DNA from: CAIYPH01 sp043744375
Lineage (GTDB): Bacteria > Pseudomonadota > Alphaproteobacteria > Acetobacterales > Acetobacteraceae
NCBI GenBank assembly: GCA_043744375.1
Contig: JAYTUU010000025.1
Span: forward strand, 1 to 35,659
Direction of reading: 5' to 3'
DNA: 35,659 nucleotides
Translations under genes and position numbers: made by a program
Notes under the pieces: model-generated
Told to the model about the DNA's origin: nothing
The model's input: the letters and a program-made list of their open reading frames with translations, nothing else
Databases searched by the model: none
Shown: piece by piece, positions 16,513-24,865 of the stretch
Numbering within the stretch: the first letter of the stretch is position 1
Layout of the letters: the number at the start of each line of letters is the position of its first letter

Positions 16513-17715
16513 TCACTCCGCTCCCGTGACGAGGGCCATCGCTTCGCCGCGCCAATGCCCCCAGGAGGTGACCACGACCTGGCGCAGTTCGCCGCCCATC
16601 GGAGCTTCGCTGGTATCCAACGGCGCGAACAGCTGGCGCTGGGCCACGCAGTCCGCCGCCAGGGCGATGGTGGCGATGAAGGACGGCTCCATGCTGTGGC
16701 CCAATGCGCCCGCGATGCCGCGGACGGGCAGGCCGGTCGTCTGCAGGAAGGCCGCCTCTTCGGTGGTGACGGCGGCGGCGCCCGACGCGCCGGAGAGGAT
16801 TGCGGCGTGGCCGGGTGTCAGTGTCGGCGCGAGGGCGGCCCATTGCGCGGCGGCGTTGGCGGTCGCCTGGCCCGGCGCGCGGCGGCAGCGATCGGTGGCG
16901 ATGGCGGCGATGCGGGCATGAGCGACGGCACCGCGGGCGGTGGCGTGGGCGCGGCTTTCGATGACGAGGAAGCAGCCGAGCGATCCCATCACCATCCCAC
17001 CACCATCTGCCTGCCGGCTCCAGACGCCGGCGAACGGCTTCTTGCGCAACAACCCGCTCATTTCATATTGCAGCAGGATATCCTGGCGTTGCGCATTATA
17101 GGCGCCGCCAACCAGGAAAATCTCGCCCTGCCCGCCGCCGATGCGGGCGCAGGCGATGCGCACCGCGTCTGCCCCCGCCGCTTCCTCGCCCATGAATGTG
17201 CGCGACGAGCCGACGACGCCATGGACGATGGAGATGTTGCCGGCCAGCAGGTTGGATAGTTGGGCCAGGAACAGCGTCGGCCGGAGATCGGCCATCAAGT
17301 GCTCGTTAAGGAACACCGCCGGATCGGGCGCGCTGTTCAGGCCGGAGAGGATCGCCTCGTCCACCGCGTAGTCGCGCTCGCCGCCGCCGGCGGCGACGAT
17401 CATGTGGGTGCGGCCCAGCAGGTCCGCGTTGCCCTTCAGCCCAGCCGATTCAAGCGCCAGACCGGCGGCGTAGGTGCCGATGCGCTGCCACGGCTCCATC
17501 TGCCGCTGGTCCTGCCGCTTCGGGATCTGGCGATCATATGCGACCGCCGCCATCGGGTGGACGGCGAACGGCGCGAAGCTCACAGCATCGACGTGCGGCT
17601 GGAAACCGCCCGCGCCGCCGAGTGCTGCGCGATGGCCGTCGAGGCCCTCGCCGAGGCTGGAGATCAGGCCGATGCCGGTGATCAGCGCATCGCGATCGGA
17701 GAGACCCTCAGCCAT
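16513..17715 (-). CDS. fabF2XL: Degenerate ketosynthase, FabF2XL-like (probably non-catalytic partner)
   Basis: This 400-residue protein has the ketosynthase (thiolase) fold: ALITGIGLISSLGEGLDGHR at the start and GIAGALGHSMEPSF near residue 333. The nucleophile segment, however, reads HGVVGSSRTF (165-174) where active enzymes have STACASGATA, so the Cys is missing (about Val168). The first His motif (AHGTST) is replaced by LSGASGAAA. Only the second His (His340) remains. This is like the chain-length-factor partners of type II polyketide synthases, which pair with an active ketosynthase. It overlaps the FabZ-like gene by 8 bases and is followed 5 bases later by the active ketosynthase. I infer a heterodimer in which this subunit sets chain length. 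Confidence 0.82.
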   Translation of the reverse strand: MAEGLSDRDALITGIGLISSLGEGLDGHRAALGGAGGFQPHVDAVSFAPFAVHPMAAVAYDRQIPKRQDQRQMEPWQRIGTYAAGLALESAGLKGNADLLGRTHMIVAAGGGERDYAVDEAILSGLNSAPDPAVFLNEHLMADLRPTLFLAQLSNLLAGNISIVHGVVGSSRTFMGEEAAGADAVRIACARIGGGQGEIFLVGGAYNAQRQDILLQYEMSGLLRKKPFAGVWSRQADGGGMVMGSLGCFLVIESRAHATARGAVAHARIAAIATDRCRRAPGQATANAAAQWAALAPTLTPGHAAILSGASGAAAVTTEEAAFLQTTGLPVRGIAGALGHSMEPSFIATIALAADCVAQRQLFAPLDTSEAPMGGELRQVVVTSWGHWRGEAMALVTGAE

Positions 17716-18181
17716 GCGGCAGCAACTCCTCGGGAACGCCGACCCGCCGTGCCGCTGTCAGCATGCCGGCATTGAGGTCGGAATTGGGAAACGGCATGAC
17801 ACGGTAGGTGATGGTGGTGTCCGCCACCTTGCGGCCGTCCATCAGGATGCGGCATTGCGCGACGGCATAGCCGGAGCCGTCATGCAGGAAGGTCGCCTCG
17901 GTGTGCAGAACCTGTCCGGGGGTGACGAATTGGCGCATCTTCGCCTCCTTCACCGAGGCCAGGAACGCCATCCGCTCGAACTTGAGCTTGGCCATGACCA
18001 GCCAGCCGCCGGTCTGCGCCATCGCCTCGATCATCAACACGCCCGGCAGGATCGGGTGGCCAGGGAAATGGCCCTCGAATACCGGGCTACGCTCCGGCAC
18101 CGCGCAGATCGCCGCGATGGTGCCGCCATCGAGGTCGATCGCGGTGATCCGGTCGACCATTTCGAAATATTCGAGGCGCAT
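17708..18181 (-). CDS. fabZXL: 3-hydroxyacyl-ACP dehydratase, FabZ-like
   Basis: The 157-residue hot-dog-fold protein has the FabZ/FabA signature GHFPGHPILPGVLMIEAMAQ at residues 37-56. Catalytic His38 and Glu52 are spaced 14 apart as in FabZ. It dehydrates 3-hydroxyacyl-ACP to enoyl-ACP. It lies 9 bases after the ACP gene and overlaps the next ketosynthase gene by 8 bases, so it is part of a tight operon. By position it corresponds to rhizobial FabZXL. No enoyl reductase is encoded in the operon, so that step would have to come from elsewhere. Confidence 0.88.
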   Translation of the reverse strand: MRLEYFEMVDRITAIDLDGGTIAAICAVPERSPVFEGHFPGHPILPGVLMIEAMAQTGGWLVMAKLKFERMAFLASVKEAKMRQFVTPGQVLHTEATFLHDGSGYAVAQCRILMDGRKVADTTITYRVMPFPNSDLNAGMLTAARRVGVPEELLPHG

Positions 18182-18190
18182 GGGTGGGCG

Positions 18191-18472
18191 TCAGGCCGCC
18201 TTGGCCGCGATCAGCTTGTCGATGTTCTCGCACAGGCCCTGCATGACGAAATAGCGCTCCGAGGACACCGCGCCCTCGTTGACTTCCTGCGTCCATTGCT
18301 CCAGCGGCAGCTTGATGGCGAAGGCCTTGTCGATGGCGAAGGCGACGTCGAGGAAGTCCAGGCTGTCGATGCCGAGGTCATCGATGGCGTGGCTTGCGGG
18401 GGTGATCTTCTCGCGGGGAACGCCGCTGATCTCGACTATGATCTCGGCAACCTTGTCGAACGTGGATGACAT
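18191..18472 (-). CDS. acpXL: Acyl carrier protein AcpXL-like (very-long-chain fatty acid ACP)
   Basis: The 93-residue ACP has the phosphopantetheine site DSL, with Ser37 in LGIDSLDFLD. From memory, its sequence closely follows rhizobial AcpXL, including the unusual C-terminal part PLEQWTQEVNEGAVSSERYF and the LCENIDKL segment that ordinary AcpP lacks. AcpXL carries the growing 27-hydroxyoctacosanoyl chain that is added to lipid A in Rhizobium and Bradyrhizobium. It is the first gene of a five-gene minus-strand operon; a GAGG lies 7 bases before ATG. The family call is strong; that the product ends in lipid A here is inference. Confidence 0.9.
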   Translation of the reverse strand: MSSTFDKVAEIIVEISGVPREKITPASHAIDDLGIDSLDFLDVAFAIDKAFAIKLPLEQWTQEVNEGAVSSERYFVMQGLCENIDKLIAAKAA

Positions 18473-18690
18473 CGCTCAGCCTCACTCAGCTTCGAATACA
18501 AAAATGAACCCGGTGCCACCGGTTCACGGCCGTATACGCGCCCAGCCGAACCCCTGCAAACGCCGGTGCTTGAATCCCGCGCCGCTGATGAGCCTGGGGC
18601 GATGCAGGTGCAGTTCCTGGTGCTTTGGACCCGCTTCGCCGGGATCGCTCCCCAGCACCTAAATTCTACCGGTCCAGCGGCAAAATGAAT

Positions 18691-18728
18691 GGGATCAAAG
18701 GGCCGTCGGCCCTTTGCCGCCGGAGGCT
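18691..18728. repeat. Dispersed GC-rich hairpin repeat, copy B
   Basis: GGGATCAAAGGGCC-GTC-GGCCCTTTG forms a 9-base stem (18696-18716) and is followed by CCGCCGGAGGC. It matches the copy at 161-199 in stem, loop size and flank, and the inverted partial copy at 1-30 in GGGATCAAAGGG. Confidence 0.65.
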
Positions 18729-18735
18729 TGCTTGT

Positions 18736-18869
18736 TCACCCGATTGCCCTGATGGAGGGGCCGACGAGCGCTGACATATTCGCGCCGCGGCCCGACGCAT
18801 TGGCGACAACCTTGACGCCGGCCTGGGCAAAGAACCCGCCATGGGTGGCATAATCCCCGGCCAGCTTAT
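18736..18869 (-). pseudogene. Possible C-terminal gene relic of unknown family
   Basis: On the minus strand a frame ending at 18736 encodes about 44 residues that look protein-like (HKLAGDYATHGGFFAQAG, then VKVVANASGRGANMS, then ALVGPSIRAIG and a stop). Codon third positions are strongly G or C, as in real genes here. Upstream in the same frame the sequence turns into Arg/Pro-rich noise antisense to the MFS lead. I do not recognise the family. It may be the 3' end of a deleted gene, or chance. Confidence 0.3.
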
Positions 18870-20231
18870 GTGCAGGTCGGGACGTGCATCTGCGTGGCTG
18901 GCGGCGCGCGGGCCGGTACGGCAGTGTTTTGCGCTCCACCTCGCAGAGGGTGGACCGGGAAGAGGGAGCGGCGCGGCGATGCGGGGCGGCGATGCGGGGC
19001 GGGGCGGCGAAACAGGGTGAGCGGGACGGCGGGCACATCCCTGCTGGCACCGTTCCGCGTGCGCAGCTTCCGCTTCCAGTGGCCGGCCGACCTCGCGACC
19101 TCCTGGGCGTTCGAGATGGAGACGCTGATCCTTGGCTGGTTCGTGCTGGTCGAAACCGGCTCGGTGGTGTTGCTGACGGCGTTTGGCTCGTTGCAATTCT
19201 TTGGCGCGCTGATCGCCCCGATGTTCGGCGTCGTCGGAGACCGGATCGGCTTTCGCAACCTGCTCTGCCTGATGCGCGCCAGCTACGCCGTGCTCGCTCT
19301 CGTGCTGATGGCGTTCGCCTTCGCGGGCACGCTCGGCGCGGTGCATGTCTTCGTCATTGCGACGATCTGCGGCCTCGTCCGGCCGTCCGACCTGGTGATG
19401 CGCAACGCACTGATCGGGCAGACCATGCCGGCCGATCAATTGATGGGCGCGATGGGCGTCTCCCGCACCACGTCGGACTCCGCGCGCATCGCGGGTTCCC
19501 TGGCTGGCGCCGGGCTGGTCGCGACCCTCGGCATGGGGCCGGCCTATGTGGTGATCACGCTGTTCTATCTGCTCAGCCTCGGCCTGACGCTGGGGGTTGC
19601 CGGCAAACGGACTGGTCCGGCCACGGCGCCCGTGACTCCAGGGTCGCCCTGGCGCGATCTGCTGGAGGGGGTGGGTTACGTCTGGACGACGCCGCGGCTG
19701 CTGGCGGCGATGTGGCTGGCCTTTCTGGTGAATTTGACGGCGTTCCCGCTGTCCGGCGGATTGCTGCCGTTTGTGGCCAAGGATGTCTATGGCATGGGGC
19801 AGGCCGGCCTGGGCACGCTTGCCGCAAGCTTCGCTTTCGGTGCGCTGCTTGGCTCGATCACCGTGACCGCGCGCGGCGCGGCCATTCGTCCGGCGCGGGT
19901 GATGATCGTCAGCAGTCTCGCCTGGCATGGCTTGCTGCTGGTGTTCGCGCAGTCCGATCAGGCGATCAGCGGAATTGTGATCCTGATGCTCGCCGGATTC
20001 ATGCAGAGCCTGTGCATGATCCCGCTCGCGGTGATGCTGTTGCGCAATGCGGCGGATCGGTTTCGTGGGCGCGTGATGGGCGTACGGATGCTGGCGATCT
20101 ACAGCATGCCGATCGGGCTGCTGACCGCCGGCGTCCTGATCGGGCGGATCGGTTTCGCCGCGACCGCAAGCATCTATTGCGTCATCGGGCTGGTGTTCAC
20201 GCTCTACATCGCGCTGCGCTGGCGCGCCGAA

Positions 20232-21302
<1,071 letters not shown>

Positions 21303-21362
21303 GTTGCTTCCCCCGCATGGTCAGGCCGAGTCTAGCAGGCCGACGAGGATGCACGCGAGGGA

Positions 21363-23081
21363 TCAGACGCCGAGGGCACCCTTCCCGAGCAGGTCGATGG
21401 CGGCCAGCACGGTGCGCATTTGCGTGGTGTGGGCGAGGCGGAAGGCGTCGCCGTAGATGGTTTCGTCCGGGTATTCGGTAATGATCTGGAATGGCACCGT
21501 CTGTCGGTCGCTCTCGGCCACATGGCAGGGGATGCCGTTCAGGACGGGGAACGGCACGGCGCCGGCATGGGCTTTCCAGATGGCCAGTTGGCGGGCGTTG
21601 TAGGCGGCGAGGGCGGGGTCTTCCGCAAGGGTCGAGGTCAGTGCTTCGAGGAACGGCATCACTGGCGCCGCGTGGCCGGGGAGGTAGCGCAGGATGAGGA
21701 AGAAGCCTTTCGGGATGGTCCATAGTTCGAAGCCGCGCGGCAGATAGCCGGAGAGCGGGCGGGTCCATTCATGGGCGGGATAGCCGTGCAGATTGAGGTG
21801 GAGTTTCGCCCCGGTCTGACGGATCAGGTCGAGCCGGGCGGCTTTCTCGTGCAGGACAGCGCCCTCGCGGGCCTCGACATCGTCACCGAGGGCGCTGTAG
21901 CGGGCGGCGTGATGCATGTGCCGGGGGTTGTTGGCGCGGAGTTGGTGATGCAGCGCATAGCCGTCGGGGTTCTCGCAGGGGATGAAGGCGAAACCCTGGC
22001 CCGCCGCGCGCAGGCGATGGGCGGCCCGCAGCGCGCCGACGACACCTGACGTTTCGTTCGCGTGCTGGCCCGCTGAGAGCAGCACGGCGGGGCCGGCGCC
22101 GTCGTAGACCCGCGCGGCAAGCGGCCGGCCCTGCACGGACGCGATGTCATGCGCGGCCCCGCCGAGTGTGGCGAGTTCGGAGGCGATCTGTGCTTCGGTC
22201 AGCGGCCGATCGGCGGTTTCGAGTTCGGCTGGACCTGGACGTGAAACGATGGCGGCCGAGCCAGGCCGCAGCGTCACGGTGATGCGCAGATCGCCATCGG
22301 CGCAGACGATATCGGGGACGATCTGGCCCGGCTGGAGCGTGCGGTCCGCGGCGGGCAGGCCGGCGCGGCGCTTCATCAGTTCAAGGATGGAGAAATAGAG
22401 GTCTTCGTGCAGCGCTTCGGCGGTGCTGAAAACCTCGTCGCCATAGGCCAGTGGGCGCTCGATGCCCGGAATGGTGGCGACGATGGCGAGCACGTCGAAA
22501 CTCGGCTGCGTCGCGGGCCATGGATGGGCGGCCAGCATGGTCATGACCGCGTGGAAGGCGGCTTCGTATTCGGTCTCCAACGGCCCGTCCTCGGTGCACG
22601 CGCCGTCGCGGTTCCACACGCGCAGCCAACCGCACGGGGTTAGTACGGGATTGCCGAGATGGTCGGTGCGCATCCGGTTGGGGGCGAAGATGGTTGCCTG
22701 CGCGTCGCCGTAGTCGACCGTGTAGGTGAGCGGCTCGGTGCCCAATGCGAACCGCAGCGTGCAGTCGGGCAACAGGCCGGCGAGTGGGTAGGCTTCGAGG
22801 CGAAAACGTTCGGCCGGTGCTTCGGCGTGGTTCGGCAGGCCGATGGTGATCTCGCCGGCGGGCGTACCGGCGTCTTCGAGGAAATGATGGACCAGCGGCT
22901 TGTAGGCGCTGCGCAGCCGTGCCTGCACGCCGGCGCCGGCCAGCCATGCCTCGGCGCTGCGGCGTGCTGCGTGGTTGTCGAACAGCCAGGCCTCGATGCG
23001 GGCGCCGGCATGGCCGGTGCCGAAACGGGCAACCAGCGCGTCGAGGCTCCGCGGCAATATGAGGTCGAGCAACTGGGTCAT
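21363..23081 (-). CDS. M14-family zinc carboxypeptidase-like protein
   Basis: The 572-residue protein has an N-terminal part of about 320 residues that I do not recognise. It is followed by an M14 metallopeptidase domain: the zinc pair His340/Glu343 in GQHANETSG, NPDGY at 371-375 and the third ligand region HLNLHGYPAHEW with His432. It has no signal peptide, so it should work in the cytoplasm. The ATG at 23081 has GGAGC 5 bases upstream; the longer upstream frame runs into the permease gene and is rejected. It lies 11 bases after the DppC-like permease gene, so it probably trims a peptide or amino acid conjugate that the importer brings in. Confidence 0.82.
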   Translation of the reverse strand: MTQLLDLILPRSLDALVARFGTGHAGARIEAWLFDNHAARRSAEAWLAGAGVQARLRSAYKPLVHHFLEDAGTPAGEITIGLPNHAEAPAERFRLEAYPLAGLLPDCTLRFALGTEPLTYTVDYGDAQATIFAPNRMRTDHLGNPVLTPCGWLRVWNRDGACTEDGPLETEYEAAFHAVMTMLAAHPWPATQPSFDVLAIVATIPGIERPLAYGDEVFSTAEALHEDLYFSILELMKRRAGLPAADRTLQPGQIVPDIVCADGDLRITVTLRPGSAAIVSRPGPAELETADRPLTEAQIASELATLGGAAHDIASVQGRPLAARVYDGAGPAVLLSAGQHANETSGVVGALRAAHRLRAAGQGFAFIPCENPDGYALHHQLRANNPRHMHHAARYSALGDDVEAREGAVLHEKAARLDLIRQTGAKLHLNLHGYPAHEWTRPLSGYLPRGFELWTIPKGFFLILRYLPGHAAPVMPFLEALTSTLAEDPALAAYNARQLAIWKAHAGAVPFPVLNGIPCHVAESDRQTVPFQIITEYPDETIYGDAFRLAHTTQMRTVLAAIDLLGKGALGV

Positions 23082-23092
23082 CGTTCGCTCCG

Positions 23093-23923
23093 TCAGGTGG
23101 GCCGTGTCGTGGGGTCGACGAAATCGCGTAGCCAGTCGCCGAGGAGGTTGAGGCCGAGTACCGTCAGCATGATGGCGAGGCCGGGAAACACGCTGACCCA
23201 CCAGGCCGTTTGCAGATAGGTGCGGCCATCCGCGAGCATCCCGCCCCAGCTCGGGATCAGCGGGTCGATGCCAAGGCCGAGGAAGGTGAGGCTGCTTTCG
23301 AGAAGGATGTTGTTGGCGACGTTCAACGTCATCAATACGAGCACCGGGGCGATGGCATTGGGCAGGATGTGGCGGCGCAGAATCGCGGGGTCGCGCACGC
23401 CGACGGCATGGGCGGAGACGACGAATTCACGCTCCCGCAGCACCAGCGTGGCGGAGCGAACCACCCGCGCATACTGCACCCATTGCGCGACCGCCATGAA
23501 CGCGATGAGCTTCCACATGTCCGTGCCGAGGATGGCCGCGAAGGTGATGGCGATGAGGATGAACGGAAGGGCGAGCTGTACGTCGGCCCAACGCATCAGC
23601 ACGGTATCCCATACGCCGCGATAATAGCCGGCAAGCAGCCCCGCCAACGTGCCGACGGCGGCGGCACCGCTGACCGAGAGCACACCTACGGTCAACGAAA
23701 CCTGACCGCCGACGATGACCCGCGCGAGCACGTCGCGCCCGAGCGGGTCAGTTCCGAACGGGTGGGCTAGGGACTGGAACGGCTTGGTCAACCGCATCGC
23801 GAGGTCCATGCCGTCCGCGCCGCCGGCGAAGATGAGGCCGGAGAACAGCACGGCCAAGCCGATCGCGCCGGTCAGTCCGGCACCGAGGACGAACTCCAGC
23901 GAACGGAACCGTGCGATATTCAT
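23093..23923 (-). CDS. ABC transporter permease, DppC/OppC-like
   Basis: This 276-residue permease carries the DppC features: HPFGTDPLGRDVLARVIVG near residues 52-70 and the EAA loop (VVSAHAVGVRDPAILRRHIL) followed by PNAIAPVLVLMT. GLGIDPLIPSWGGML near the C-terminus is also typical. The ATG at 23923 overlaps the TGA of the DppB-like gene by 4 bases; a longer open frame upstream lies inside that gene. With DppB it forms the channel for a peptide, nickel or glutathione-type importer. No DppD/DppF ATPase gene lies nearby. Confidence 0.89.
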   Translation of the reverse strand: MNIARFRSLEFVLGAGLTGAIGLAVLFSGLIFAGGADGMDLAMRLTKPFQSLAHPFGTDPLGRDVLARVIVGGQVSLTVGVLSVSGAAAVGTLAGLLAGYYRGVWDTVLMRWADVQLALPFILIAITFAAILGTDMWKLIAFMAVAQWVQYARVVRSATLVLREREFVVSAHAVGVRDPAILRRHILPNAIAPVLVLMTLNVANNILLESSLTFLGLGIDPLIPSWGGMLADGRTYLQTAWWVSVFPGLAIMLTVLGLNLLGDWLRDFVDPTTRPT

Positions 23924-24840
23924 TCGCGGCGCACCCGCGGATCGACCACGCCGTAGATCAGGTCGATGCATAAATTCACCAGCACGATCAAGGTGGCAAG
24001 CACGGTGACCACCGCTTGCAGCACGGGATAGTCGCGTGAGGCGACCGCATCGAAAGCAAGGCTGCCCATGCCCGGCCAGTTGAACACGCGCTCCACCACG
24101 ACTACGCCGCCGATGAGGCCGCCGAATTGCAGGCCGATATAGGTAATCAGCGGAATGGCGCAGTTGCGTAGCGCGTGTTTGTAAAGCACCACGGTCTCGC
24201 TCAGCCCCTTGCTGCGCGCCACGGTGACGAACTGCGCCGACAGGATTTCGAGCATGGAACTGCGCACGAGCCGCACGTTGGTCGCCGTCAGGATGATCGC
24301 CATGGTCGCCACCGGCATGATCACGCCGAGCGCGCTGTCCGCCCCGCTCGGCGGAAGCCATCCGAGGGTGATGGCAAAGACGAGAACCAGCATGATCGCG
24401 AGCCAGAAATTCGGAAAACTCAGGCCGATCAGCGAGACGATGCGGATCGCCTGATCAGCCGGACCGCCGCGATGCACGGCCGCGTGCACGCCGAACGGGA
24501 CCGATATCAGCAGCGAGGCGGCGAGCGACAACCCGGCCAGCATCAACGTCAACGGCAGCGCCTGGGCAACCATGCGCGCGACCGGCACGCCACCCATAAA
24601 ACTCTTGCCCATGTCGCCGGTCAGCATGCCCGCCACGAAGCTGGCATATTGCGCGCTGAACGGCCGGTCCAGGCCGAGCGCCGTGCGAATGTTCTGCAAG
24701 TCCTTCTCGGTGACCGACGAGCCTTCCGCCAGCATCATCGCCGGGTCGCCGGACAGCCGGATTGCCCAGGCCACCAGCAACGTGACCACGAGCACGACGA
24801 ACACCGACAGCGCGATGCGGCGCAGCAGGAACTGCGCCAT
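23920..24840 (-). CDS. ABC transporter permease, DppB/OppB-like
   Basis: The 306-residue protein has the OppB/DppB layout: an N-terminal helix (QFLLRRIALSVFVVLVVTLL), a periplasmic loop with RTALGLDRPFSAQYASFVAG, and the EAA-like loop VARSKGLSETVVLYKHAL followed by RNCAIPLITYIG. The C-terminus has VERVFNWPGMGSLAFDAV, a family hallmark. It starts 25 bases after the binding-protein gene and is coupled to the DppC-like gene by an ATGA overlap. Confidence 0.89.
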   Translation of the reverse strand: MAQFLLRRIALSVFVVLVVTLLVAWAIRLSGDPAMMLAEGSSVTEKDLQNIRTALGLDRPFSAQYASFVAGMLTGDMGKSFMGGVPVARMVAQALPLTLMLAGLSLAASLLISVPFGVHAAVHRGGPADQAIRIVSLIGLSFPNFWLAIMLVLVFAITLGWLPPSGADSALGVIMPVATMAIILTATNVRLVRSSMLEILSAQFVTVARSKGLSETVVLYKHALRNCAIPLITYIGLQFGGLIGGVVVVERVFNWPGMGSLAFDAVASRDYPVLQAVVTVLATLIVLVNLCIDLIYGVVDPRVRRE

Positions 24841-24865
24841 CGGGGCGCGCTGCCTACAAAGGCCC

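Larger units (their letters stand above)
18473..19016. other. Gene-poor divergent region between acpXL and the MFS gene
   Basis: About 540 bases with no intact gene. Next to acpXL lies an imperfect inverted repeat, GAACCCGGTGCCACCGGTTC (18506-18525), that could be an operator. A dispersed hairpin repeat follows at 18691-18728. A minus-strand coding relic lies at 18736-18869. Short GATGCGGGGCGGC direct repeats lie near 18978-19006, just before the MFS start. Confidence 0.55.

Noticed and set aside
16508..16843. N-terminal extension of the active ketosynthase
   Set aside because: The first 112 codons are Arg/His-rich and lie inside the other ketosynthase gene in a different frame. The ATG at 16507 has a good ribosome site and opens the conserved domain.
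18666..19928. Minus-strand open frame of 420 codons
   Set aside because: It lies opposite the MFS gene, is very rich in Arg, Gln and His, and has no domain.
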